The position numbers and the translations under genes were made by a program. Source: Oscillibacter sp. (GTDB lineage Bacteria > Bacillota > Clostridia > Oscillospirales > Oscillospiraceae). Taken from it: DNA of 9,226 nt. This document shows positions 1-5,424 of this stretch, in pieces; the stretch's first letter is position 1, and every line of letters starts with the position of its first letter. The notes below the pieces were generated by a model, which was not told the origin of the DNA, did no database searches, and saw nothing but the letters and a program-made list of their open reading frames with translations. The stretch is taken from positions 1 through 9,226 of the forward strand of contig JAAWIL010000072.1 of NCBI GenBank assembly GCA_022796315.1, in the 5' to 3' direction.

Positions 1-95
1 CCGCAGGCATCCTGACGGATGGCAAGGATTTTTAACGCAGTCAGGGCGGATAATACGCCGCCAAGACATGCGCGGGGAGATTTTAAACAGGCTCT
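1..95. mobile_element. Partial MITE-like element, right-hand part
   Basis: Non-coding segment that ends in an inverted copy of the terminus seen at 9134-9170. Read inward from 95, it gives AGAGCCTGTTTAAAATCTC; read inward from 9134, it gives AGAGCCTGTTTAATATCTC, 18 of 19 identical. Weaker similarity continues to about 37 nt (30 of 37). Bases 1-26 are identical to 9201-9226, so the two partial copies share an internal overlap and together describe an element of about 162 bp with no ORF. Internal hairpins are visible: CATCC/GGATG at 8-21 and GGCGG/CCGCC-type arms near 46-62. No transposase is present, so this would be a non-autonomous element; the family is not assigned. The element edge touches the ecfT stop codon. 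Confidence 0.72.
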
Positions 96-898
96 TACAC
101 CAAAACCCGCAGGGCAATCACTCCCGCCAGGATCAGCGCGCCGAAGAACAGGGCCAGGTAGTCCCGCCGCTGGTACTTCAGCACATGGAGCTTCGTCCGT
201 CCCTCGCCACCGTGGTAGCACCGGCACTCCATGGCCGTGGCCAGCTCGTCGGCCCGGCGGAAGGCGCTGATAAACAGCGGCACCAGGATCGGGATCATGG
301 CCTTGGCCCGCTGGAGGAGGTTCCCGCTCTCAAAATCCGCCCCCCGGGCCTTCTGGGCGGACATGATCTTGTCCGTCTCCTCGATCAGGGTTGGGATGAA
401 CCGCAGGGCGATGGACATCATCATGGCCAGCTCATGGACCGGCACATGGAACCGCTTCAGCCCGTTCAGCAGCCGCTCCAGCCCGTCGGTGAGGCTGATG
501 GGGCTGGTGGTGTAGGTCATCAGGAACGTGCCCATAATCAGCAGCATGATCCGCAGGACCATGTACACGGCGTTGATGAGGCCGCTTTTGCTCACATGGA
601 GAACGCCCCACTGGAAGAGGTACTCCTCTCCGGGGGTAAAGAACAGGTTCAGCAGGCCGGTGAACACGATGATGAACAGCACCGGCTTCAAGCCCCGCAC
701 CAGGGCCCGGAGTCCCACCTTGGAGATCCGGACGCACACCGCCAGGGTCAGCGCCATGAGGGCATAGGCAATCACGCCCCTGGCGGTGAACAGGGCGATA
801 ATATACAGCAGCACCAGCAGGATCTTGGTCCTGGGGTCCAGCTTGTGGGCCGCGGTGGTTCCTGGGAAGTACTGGCCCAGGGTAATATCCTTCAGCAT
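95..898 (-). CDS. ecfT: Energy-coupling factor transporter transmembrane protein EcfT
   Basis: Membrane scaffold of an ECF-type vitamin/micronutrient importer. It couples ATP hydrolysis by EcfA1-EcfA2 to toppling of a substrate-specific S component. The 267-residue product has the usual length and layout: hydrophobic helices at about 26-57, 71-88, 108-130, 200-213 and 247-266, and a long cytoplasmic coupling stretch (about 135-230). That stretch carries the two family signatures that contact the ATPases: KARGAD (residues 183-188, the Ala-Arg-Gly motif) and AMECRCYHGG (222-231, the second Arg motif). The ATG at 898 lies inside the end of ecfA2 (7-nt overlap) and follows a GGGAGGG site, so translational coupling is likely. 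The TAA stop (95-97) shares its last base with the repeat element at 1-95, so the 3' end of this transcript is the element itself. The usual downstream truA is not in view. S proteins must be encoded elsewhere. Confidence 0.95.
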   Translation of the reverse strand: MLKDITLGQYFPGTTAAHKLDPRTKILLVLLYIIALFTARGVIAYALMALTLAVCVRISKVGLRALVRGLKPVLFIIVFTGLLNLFFTPGEEYLFQWGVLHVSKSGLINAVYMVLRIMLLIMGTFLMTYTTSPISLTDGLERLLNGLKRFHVPVHELAMMMSIALRFIPTLIEETDKIMSAQKARGADFESGNLLQRAKAMIPILVPLFISAFRRADELATAMECRCYHGGEGRTKLHVLKYQRRDYLALFFGALILAGVIALRVLV

Positions 899-1767
899 CC
901 GCCGGCCCTCCCTCTCAGCGCCAGCAGCTGCCGCTCCAGCGCCTCCACGGTATAGACCGCCGGGTCCACGTCCAGTCCCCGCTCCCGCAGGGCCATGGCG
1001 ACGCGGGTCACCTCCGGCACGTCCAGCCCGGCGGAGAGCAGCTCCCCGCTCCGGGTGAAGATCTCCGCCGGCGTGCCGCTCATAAGGATCTTGGCCCGCT
1101 TCAGCACCAGAATCCGGTCCGTGTTCTGGGCGATCTCGTCCATGCTGTGGCTCACTAGGATGACGGTGGTCTTCCGGTTGCGGTGGAAGTCCCGGATGTT
1201 GGCCATCAGGTTCTCCCGGCCCGCCGGGTCCAGGCCCGCCGTGGGCTCGTCCAGAATCAGCACCTCCGGCTCCATGGCCAGCACACCGGCCAGGGCCACC
1301 CGGCGCTTCTGGCCTCCGGAGAGCTCAAAGGGGGACTTGTCCAGCTGCTCATCCCGGACGCCCACCAGGCGGGCGGCCTCCCGGACGCTGCGGTCCAGGG
1401 CCTCCCCGGTCTTGCCCTGGTTTGCGGGGCCGAAGGCGATGTCCTTGTAGACCGTCTCCTCGAAGAGCTGGTACTCCGGGTACTGGAACACCAAGCCCAC
1501 CCGGAAACGAACCTCCCGGATCTTCTTCGGCTCCGCCCAGATGTCCCTCCCATTCAGGAGGATCTGGCCGGAGGTGGGCTTCAGCAGGCCGTTGAGATGC
1601 TGGATCAAGGTGGACTTTCCGGAGCCGGTATGCCCGATGATGCCGAGGAATTCCCCGGGATAGACCTCAAAGCTCAGGTCCTCCACGGCGCTGCGCTGAA
1701 AGGGCGTACCGGCGCCGTAGGTGTGGGTCAGGTGTTTCACTTGTATGATTGGCTGCAAATGTTCCAC
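892..1767 (-). CDS. ecfA2: Energy-coupling factor transporter ATPase EcfA2
   Basis: Second nucleotide-binding subunit of the ECF importer, working as a heterodimer with EcfA1 on the cytoplasmic face of EcfT. All ABC motifs are intact in the 291-residue product: Walker A GHTGSGKST (45-53), Q-loop Gln95 in FQYPEYQLFEETV, signature LSGGQ (149-153), Walker B VLILDEPTAGLDP (169-181) and the H-loop His207 in VSHSMDE. The PTAGLDP ending and the FQYPEYQLFEETV stretch fit EcfA2 rather than EcfA1. The chosen start is a GTG (1765-1767), preceded by GGAAGGA (1776-1782) at about 10 nt; no ATG is better placed. It overlaps ecfT by 7 nt. It is separated from ecfA1 by 189 nt, unusually wide for a cassette that is normally tightly packed. 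Confidence 0.95.
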   Translation of the reverse strand: MEHLQPIIQVKHLTHTYGAGTPFQRSAVEDLSFEVYPGEFLGIIGHTGSGKSTLIQHLNGLLKPTSGQILLNGRDIWAEPKKIREVRFRVGLVFQYPEYQLFEETVYKDIAFGPANQGKTGEALDRSVREAARLVGVRDEQLDKSPFELSGGQKRRVALAGVLAMEPEVLILDEPTAGLDPAGRENLMANIRDFHRNRKTTVILVSHSMDEIAQNTDRILVLKRAKILMSGTPAEIFTRSGELLSAGLDVPEVTRVAMALRERGLDVDPAVYTVEALERQLLALRGRAGGC

Positions 1768-1956
1768 AGTTGTCGTCCTTCCGGGCAGTTTTGAGGGGGA
1801 ATGGGAGAGGAGACGCCTTTGGGGGCGCTCCTTTTTTCGTGCTTTTTCTCTTTTTCTGCTTTCTCTGCTTCTTCGCGTTTTTTTATTGCGATGGTTCCGC
1901 AGGGGCTCTGCCCCTGCACCCCGCCACCTTTTGAAAAAGGTGGACGAAAACTTTTT
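1768..1956. repeat. Hairpin-rich spacer between ecfA1 and ecfA2
   Basis: This 189-nt spacer splits an operon that is usually contiguous. It contains, from high to low coordinates, a perfect hairpin CCACCTTTTGAAAAAGGTGG (1924-1943, 9-bp arms), a second perfect hairpin GCAGGGGCTCTGCCCCTGC (1899-1917, 8-bp arms), and a strongly strand-biased tract (about 1832-1890) that is pyrimidine-rich on + and purine-rich on -. A third stem at 1809-1831 follows. Two GC-rich hairpins side by side just after a stop codon look like a dispersed intergenic repeat of Clostridia rather than a canonical terminator, because on the minus strand neither is followed by a U-run. The short Lys/Glu-rich frames across the purine tract are not convincing genes. 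Confidence 0.55.
1809..1837 (+). terminator. Terminator-shaped stem with T-run on the + strand
   Basis: On the + strand GGAG(a)CGCC, a TTTGGG loop and GGCGCTCC form an 8-bp stem with one bulged A (1809-1831), followed at once by six T (1832-1837). That is the form of an intrinsic terminator, but for rightward transcription, antisense to the ecf genes. No + strand gene is present to need it. On the minus strand the same stem has an A-run before it and no U-run after it, so it should not stop the ecf transcript efficiently. Function is inferred from shape only. Confidence 0.4.
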
Positions 1957-2808
1957 CTAGCGGTTCCTCAGGGCCGCCGCGATCTCGCCGGCGCACTCCT
2001 CCACCGTCAGCGCACCCAGGGACACCTCCCAGCCTCCGCGCCGCAGGCGGTCCAGCAGATCCACCGTGTCCGGCGCCGTCAGACCCATGGCCCGCAGGCG
2101 GCCCACCTGGGCGAAGATCTCCCGGGGCGTGCCGTCCATAGCGACGGTTCCGCCGTCCATCACCACCACCCGATCCGCCTCCTCCGCCTCGCTCATGTGG
2201 TGGGTGATGAGGACCACCGTGATCCCCTTCTCCCGGTTCAGCCGGTGGATCGTGGTCAATACCTCCTGTCTCCCCCTGGGGTCCAGCATGGCGGTGGCCT
2301 CGTCCAGCACGATGCACTCCGGCTCCATGGCCAGCACGCCGGCAATGGCAATTCTCTGCTTCTGCCCGCCGGAGAGCAGGTGGGGCGCGTGGGTGACAAA
2401 TTCGCTCATGCCCACCGCGGCCAGGGCGCCGTCCACCTTCCGGCGGATCTCCTCCGAGGGCACCCCCAGGTTCTCCGGCGCAAAGGCCACGTCCTCTTCC
2501 ACCACGTTGGCCACAATCTGGTTGTCCGGGTTCTGGAACACCATCCCCACCCGCTGGCGGATGGCCAGCAGGAGGGACTCGTCGCGGGTGTCCATGTTTT
2601 GGACGTACACCGTTCCGCCGGCGGGCAGCAGCACCGCGTTGAACGTCTTGGCCAGCGTCGATTTCCCGGAGCCGTTGTGGCCCAGGATCACCACAAAGCT
2701 GCCCTGCTCGATCTGGATATCCACGCCCCGCAGGACGTCTTTGGGGGTCTCCCCCTCCTCCGCCGGGTAGGCGAAGCGCAGGGCCTCTGTTCGGATCATC
2801 TCACTCAT
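1957..2808 (-). CDS. ecfA1: Energy-coupling factor transporter ATPase EcfA1
   Basis: First nucleotide-binding subunit of the shared ECF energizing module. The 283-residue product is a full-length ABC ATPase: Walker A GHNGSGKST (43-51), Q-loop Gln92 in FQNPDNQIVANVVEEDVAF, signature LSGGQ (145-149), Walker B CIVLDEATAMLDP (165-177) and H-loop His203 in ITHHMSE. The DEATAMLDP form, with Ala instead of Pro after the catalytic Glu, and the NPDNQ Q-loop context are typical of EcfA1 and separate it from EcfA2. A C-terminal extension (about 230-283) is present, as in other EcfA proteins. The ATG at 2808 has AGGTGA about 5 nt upstream. The gene order ecfA1-ecfA2-ecfT fits the group II arrangement, in which one module serves several S components. 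Confidence 0.95.
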   Translation of the reverse strand: MSEMIRTEALRFAYPAEEGETPKDVLRGVDIQIEQGSFVVILGHNGSGKSTLAKTFNAVLLPAGGTVYVQNMDTRDESLLLAIRQRVGMVFQNPDNQIVANVVEEDVAFAPENLGVPSEEIRRKVDGALAAVGMSEFVTHAPHLLSGGQKQRIAIAGVLAMEPECIVLDEATAMLDPRGRQEVLTTIHRLNREKGITVVLITHHMSEAEEADRVVVMDGGTVAMDGTPREIFAQVGRLRAMGLTAPDTVDLLDRLRRGGWEVSLGALTVEECAGEIAAALRNR

Positions 2809-2923
2809 GGCGTCACCTCATTCTCCGCACACGGAATCTCTTCGCGCACCCAGGGGCCAGACGCCGCAGCGCCCGCCGCCAGCGCCAATGCCGCCGCAAC
2901 TCCCGGCAGCATCCGCTCCGGAT

Positions 2924-2954
2924 ATTCCTTCCGAACCGAAAGGCCGGAAGGAAT
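2924..2954 (-). repeat. Inverted repeat, 10-bp arms, in the ecfA1 leader
   Basis: ATTCCTTCCG (2924-2933) and CGGAAGGAAT (2945-2954) are perfect complements around an 11-nt loop. In the ecfA1 mRNA this would fold as a stable stem about 115 nt before the start codon. On the minus strand it is followed by ATCCGGAGC, with no U-run, so a terminator is unlikely. It could be an RNA structure or a protein-binding palindrome. Confidence 0.5.
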
Positions 2955-3024
2955 CTGTGCCATGTTTTGCGGCTGCCGCCATTTGTGGCTGCGCGCAAAC
3001 CGGCTCAAATCAAATGTACGATTT

Positions 3025-3041
3025 CCGAATGTAACATTCGG
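3025..3041 (-). promoter_or_regulatory. Palindrome CCGAATG-TAA-CATTCGG, candidate operator
   Basis: A perfect 7-bp inverted repeat with a 3-nt centre. It sits directly downstream, on the minus strand, of a TATGAT hexamer (3044-3049) that could be a -10 element, so a bound protein there would cover the start of transcription. The -35 region is poor, which lowers confidence in the promoter. No regulator family is assigned from the sequence. Confidence 0.4.
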
Positions 3042-3103
3042 CAATCATACCGCAGAACGCGGGTCAGGCAGGTCATAGGAACGCTCATAGACCGCCTCTT
3101 TTT

Positions 3104-3967
3104 CTATTCGCTGCACCACCGGCCCGTGGCTCCGCAGGGCAGGGCCAGGCCCGTCTCCGTCACCGGCAGGCCCAGCTCGTCCCAGGAGCATGTTCCGCCG
3201 TATTTGGACCCCACCAGGAGGTGGAGCAGATATCCCAGCACCGACGGGGCCAAGCCCGTGGTGTAGGAGTTGATGAGCACAAAGAGGGGCTTGTCCGACA
3301 GCACCCCGGCGCAGAGCTTCACGAAGTCATAGAGGTTCTCCTCCAGCTTCCACACCTCGCCTCCCGGTCCCCGGCCATAGCTGGGGGGGTCCATGATGAT
3401 GGCGTCATACTGCTTCCCCCGGCGGATCTCCCGCTCCACGAACTTGCCGCAGTCATCAATGATCCACCGGATGGGGGCGTCCTCCAGGCCGGAGAGCTTC
3501 GCGTTCTCCCGGGCCCAGGCCACCATGCCCTTGGCCGCGTCCACGTGGCACACGCTGGCCCCGGCCTTGGCGCAGGCCACGCTGGCCCCGCCGGTGTAGG
3601 CGAAGAGGTTCAGCACCCGGATGGGCCGGCCGGCGGAGCGGATCTTGTCCATGACAAAATCCCAGTTCACCGCCTGCTCGGGGAAGAGGCCGGTATGCTT
3701 GAAGTTCATGGGCTTGACCTGAAAGGTCAGCTCCTCGTATTGGACGCGCCAGCTCTCCGGCAGAGCCTTCTTCTCCCAGCGGCCGCCGCCGGACTGGGAC
3801 CGCAGGTATCGCCCTCCGGCCCGCTTCCAGGCGGGATGCTTTCTGGGGGATTCCCAGATGGCCTGGGGGTCCGGCCGCACCAGGAACTGCTCTCCCCAGC
3901 GCTCCAGCTTCTCCCCGCCGCCGCAGTCCAGCAGTTCATAATCCCGCCATTGATCCGCGATCCACAT
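3104..3967 (-). CDS. Class I SAM-dependent methyltransferase, RlmI/RlmK-like fold family
   Basis: Predicted methyltransferase using S-adenosylmethionine, probably acting on RNA. The 287-residue product has the SAM-binding motif I VLNLFAYTGGASVACAKAGA (about 118-137), an acidic motif II residue Asp143 (HVDAAKGMVAWAREN), IIDDCGKFVERE (169-180), and the catalytic-loop motif DPPSYGRG (193-200) followed by GEVWKLEE. GLFPEQAVNWD (93-103) before the SAM fold is also typical of this group. The family is related to the rRNA m5C methyltransferase RlmI, but this protein is shorter than RlmI and has no recognisable PUA domain, so the target is not assigned. The ATG at 3967 has GGAGGA at 6 nt spacing (3974-3979), and a near-consensus promoter lies 90-120 nt upstream. 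It is followed by the ecf genes without a clear terminator. Confidence 0.85.
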   Translation of the reverse strand: MWIADQWRDYELLDCGGGEKLERWGEQFLVRPDPQAIWESPRKHPAWKRAGGRYLRSQSGGGRWEKKALPESWRVQYEELTFQVKPMNFKHTGLFPEQAVNWDFVMDKIRSAGRPIRVLNLFAYTGGASVACAKAGASVCHVDAAKGMVAWARENAKLSGLEDAPIRWIIDDCGKFVEREIRRGKQYDAIIMDPPSYGRGPGGEVWKLEENLYDFVKLCAGVLSDKPLFVLINSYTTGLAPSVLGYLLHLLVGSKYGGTCSWDELGLPVTETGLALPCGATGRWCSE

Positions 3968-4057
3968 GGCCCGTCCTCCGTTCTTTGTATGGTCTCGTCA
4001 AGGCGCCCGAAAAGAGGCGCACGTCTTCTTTTCCGCCGCGCTGAGTATAATCGCATT

Positions 4058-4087
4058 ATTATACCGCCGGAGAGGACCGTTCGTCAA
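4058..4087 (-). promoter_or_regulatory. Sigma-A-type promoter for the methyltransferase
   Basis: On the minus strand TTGACG (4082-4087), an 18-nt spacer and TATAAT (4058-4063) make a near-consensus housekeeping promoter. Transcription would start near 4050, giving a leader of about 80 nt before the ATG at 3967. The leader includes a small GCGCC/GGCGC stem near 4001-4020. A promoter this strong separates this gene from the regulator upstream. Confidence 0.75.
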
Positions 4088-4138
4088 TTCCTTTTCTGCG
4101 GGAGGATCTGTCGAATTCCGCCTCAGCGGGGAAACCGG

Positions 4139-4195
4139 CAGGGACAGCGCGCCCTCCGGCGCCGTCGATGGCTGCCGGCAGACGCGCTGTCCCTG
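4139..4195 (-). repeat. Long hairpin with 13-bp perfect arms
   Basis: CAGGGACAGCGCG (4139-4151) and CGCGCTGTCCCTG (4183-4195) are perfect complements. The 31-nt loop contains a second GC-rich stem (CCGGC...GCCGG, about 4156-4178). It lies 66 nt past the stop of the GntR-type regulator and upstream of the methyltransferase promoter. No U-run follows on the minus strand, so it is not a standard intrinsic terminator. It may stabilise the 3' end of the regulator mRNA, or be a dispersed palindromic repeat. Confidence 0.55.
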
Positions 4196-4260
4196 TCAGC
4201 GCAAAGCCCTCTATTCCGATCCGGCGCGGGACGGAGATCTTCACGGCGCCGCCGGCCGCC

Positions 4261-4965
4261 TCACCGGTACGCCGCGGAGGTCTTCCAGTATTCGTTGGAC
4301 TCGGTAATGGCCCGGTGGGCCATCTCCCCATCCCGGCCGCGCAGCGCACGGTAGATCTTCACATGGGAGGAATCCGCCGCGGCGCCGGTGTCCTGGTGCT
4401 TGTGGGACGCGGTCAGAAAGGGCACAAAATACTCCATCAGCTGATTGTACACCGTCTCAAAGACCACGTTGCCGCACTGGCGGCCCAGAATCCTGTGATA
4501 GGCCACATCGTTTTGCACAAAGCGCTCCAGCTCCGCCCGGCTCTCCTGTAAATTCCGCAGCTCCTGGAGATTCTCCTCCAAGAGCTCCAGCGTCGCCGTC
4601 CGGCGCTGTTCATCGGCCAGGATCAGCTCCACAATGTCAAACTCCACCTTCTCCCGGAACACCGCCAGAGACTCCACATTGGGCTGGAGGATCAGCATGG
4701 GAAAGATCATGGGGTTGATGCTGCTGCTGAGCTCGGTACAGACATAGGTGCCGTCCCCTACGCGGACATCCACCACGCCGCAGACGCTGAACACCTTCAT
4801 GGCCGAGCGGACGGAGCCCCGGCTGACACCCAGCAGCCCGGCAAGCTCCTCCTCGTTCGGCAGCCGGTCCCCCGGTTTCAAATCCCCCTTCAGCAGAAGA
4901 TTCTTGATGGATTCAATCACATAATCCACCGCAGAAACCTGCTGCTTTTTCTGAACGGAGAACAT
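4261..4965 (-). CDS. GntR-family (FadR/FCD subfamily) transcriptional regulator
   Basis: DNA-binding regulator predicted to respond to a small carboxylate-type ligand. The 234-residue product has an N-terminal winged helix (about 10-76) with the hallmark LKPGDRLPNEEELAGLLGVSRGSVRSA and the wing GDGTYV, then an all-helical C-terminal FCD-type domain (about 100-230). Metal-site candidates of the FCD domain are Asp153 and His157 (NDVAYHRILG) and His201 (SSHVKIYRAL); the usual last His appears to be replaced in AHRAITESNEYW. A start 29 codons further upstream (5052) is open. I prefer the ATG at 4965 because GGAGGAG lies about 9 nt upstream and the promoter at 5058-5086 would place the start of transcription near 5051. 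Context: it lies downstream of the symporter and amidohydrolase genes, which it may control, and a palindrome in its own leader suggests autoregulation. Confidence 0.9.
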   Translation of the reverse strand: MFSVQKKQQVSAVDYVIESIKNLLLKGDLKPGDRLPNEEELAGLLGVSRGSVRSAMKVFSVCGVVDVRVGDGTYVCTELSSSINPMIFPMLILQPNVESLAVFREKVEFDIVELILADEQRRTATLELLEENLQELRNLQESRAELERFVQNDVAYHRILGRQCGNVVFETVYNQLMEYFVPFLTASHKHQDTGAAADSSHVKIYRALRGRDGEMAHRAITESNEYWKTSAAYR

Positions 4966-5009
4966 TTCCGCACACTCCTCCCTCCGGTTATTTGCGACGC
5001 CATGATAAA

Positions 5010-5028
5010 AAGAATCCAACGGATTCTT
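5010..5028 (-). promoter_or_regulatory. Palindrome in the regulator leader (operator or attenuator)
   Basis: AAGAATCC and GGATTCTT form a perfect 8-bp inverted repeat around 3 nt. On the minus strand the right arm runs into TTCTTTTTATC, so the RNA would be a short hairpin with a U-run, about 24-42 nt after the predicted transcription start and 45 nt before the start codon. Two readings fit: a dimer-binding operator for the GntR protein, or a weak attenuator. A 13-nt stretch, TAAAAAGAATCCA (5006-5018), recurs at 5366-5378 downstream of panF. Confidence 0.5.
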
Positions 5029-5057
5029 CTCCACTGTACTAACTGCAATCACGGGCT

Positions 5058-5086
5058 ATCATACCACAGGCTTTTCCAAAGATCAA
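5058..5086 (-). promoter_or_regulatory. Sigma-A-type promoter for the GntR-family regulator
   Basis: On the minus strand TTGATC (5081-5086), a 17-nt spacer and TATGAT (5058-5063) match the housekeeping promoter pattern well. The predicted start near 5051 gives a leader of about 85 nt. This supports the internal ATG at 4965 as the start codon, since the upstream ATG at 5052 would coincide with the transcription start. It also implies that the regulator can be expressed independently of the symporter genes. Confidence 0.7.
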
Positions 5087-5134
5087 GGGCACGGGAGCGT
5101 CCAAACGCGCATTTTATGGCAATTTCTGCGGACC

Positions 5135-5269
5135 ATGTAGGGGCGGCAACCTGCCGCCCGTCCCTCCCCAACCTCCGGATCTCCCTCGTAGGGCCCGGAC
5201 CCCCGGCCGGGCCATCCCCCCAACCTCCGGATCTCCCCTTGAACAGGCGGTTGATCACCGCCCCTACAT
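5135..5269. repeat. 135-bp MITE-like element with 12-bp terminal inverted repeats
   Basis: ATGTAGGGGCGG (5135-5146) is mirrored by CCGCCCCTACAT (5258-5269), a perfect 12-bp terminal inverted repeat around a non-coding, GC-rich core. Inside, CCCCAACCTCCGGATCTCCC occurs twice as a 20-bp direct repeat (5166-5185 and 5218-5237, 52 nt apart), and a GGCCCGG/CCGGGCC stem lies between the two copies. Near the ends, further short inverted segments occur (GGCGGCAACCTGCCGCC at 5142-5158, and GGCGGTTGATCACCGCC at 5247-5263). Elements with a TGTAGGGGCGG end are, to my knowledge, common in intergenic regions of Clostridia. It sits just upstream of the regulator promoter. No ORF or transposase. Confidence 0.68.
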
Positions 5270-5311
5270 AAAATCTCCCAATGGGACACACCCTCTCTGC
5301 CAAAGAAATCT

Positions 5312-5332
5312 CCGGCATCCAAGGGATGCCGG
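5312..5332 (-). terminator. Candidate intrinsic terminator downstream of panF
   Basis: CCGGCATCC and GGATGCCGG form a perfect 9-bp stem with a 3-nt loop. On the minus strand the stem is followed by AGATTTCTTT, a broken U-run. It lies about 95 nt past the panF stop and before the regulator promoter, the expected place for the end of the amidohydrolase/yhdT/panF transcript. The imperfect U-run keeps confidence moderate. Confidence 0.5.
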
Positions 5333-5351
5333 GGACCCTTCAAAACATCCC

Positions 5352-5388
5352 CTTCGCGGACTTCTTAAAAAGAATCCACGCCGCGAAG
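5352..5388 (-). repeat. Nested hairpin just after panF
   Basis: CTTCGCGG (5352-5359) pairs with CCGCGAAG (5381-5388), and inside them TTCTT (5362-5366) pairs with AAGAA (5370-5374). The symporter transcript would fold here about 37 nt after its stop codon, following a pyrimidine-rich tract (on -) at about 5391-5415. It probably helps define the mRNA 3' end together with the stem at 5312-5332. It also contains the 13-nt sequence shared with the regulator leader. Confidence 0.45.
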
Positions 5389-5424
5389 CAGGAAGAGGAG
5401 AAGAGAGAGAAGATCGGGAGGTAC

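Larger units (their letters stand above)
2809..3103. other. Leader region upstream of ecfA1, no convincing gene
   Basis: These 295 nt separate the methyltransferase stop from the ecfA1 start, and both genes point the same way. They hold two inverted repeats (2924-2954 and 3025-3041, listed separately) and a TATGAT hexamer on the minus strand (3044-3049) without a recognisable -35. No intrinsic terminator follows the methyltransferase stop, so read-through into the ecf genes is possible. A 79-codon frame on the minus strand runs from a TTG at 3044 to a TGA at 2805, overlapping the ecfA1 ATG in the ATGA arrangement. It has a short hydrophobic Ala-rich stretch, but no good start signal or recognised domain, so I do not call it a gene. 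No riboswitch was recognised. Confidence 0.5.

Noticed and set aside
1737..1919. A 60-codon Lys/Glu-rich minus-strand frame in the ecfA1-ecfA2 spacer
   Set aside because: It is a translation of the purine tract and hairpin, has no convincing start signal, and runs out of frame into the start of ecfA2.
1801..3078. A 425-codon + strand frame across ecfA1, and similar frames at 68-955 and 3221-4354
   Set aside because: All lie antisense to well-supported genes, show Gln/His/Gly-rich composition and lack ribosome sites or domains.
2809..3103. Riboswitch upstream of the ECF transport genes
   Set aside because: I looked for conserved cores of cobalamin, thiamine, FMN and related vitamin riboswitches and recognised none. 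The inverted repeats are simple stems.
4966..5052. A 29-residue N-terminal extension of the GntR-type regulator
   Set aside because: The upstream ATG coincides with the predicted transcription start, whereas the ATG at 4965 has a good ribosome site and begins right before the winged helix.
5135..5269. CRISPR array or integron-like repeat
   Set aside because: Only two direct repeat copies occur, inside an inverted-repeat element, with no cas genes or further spaced repeats.
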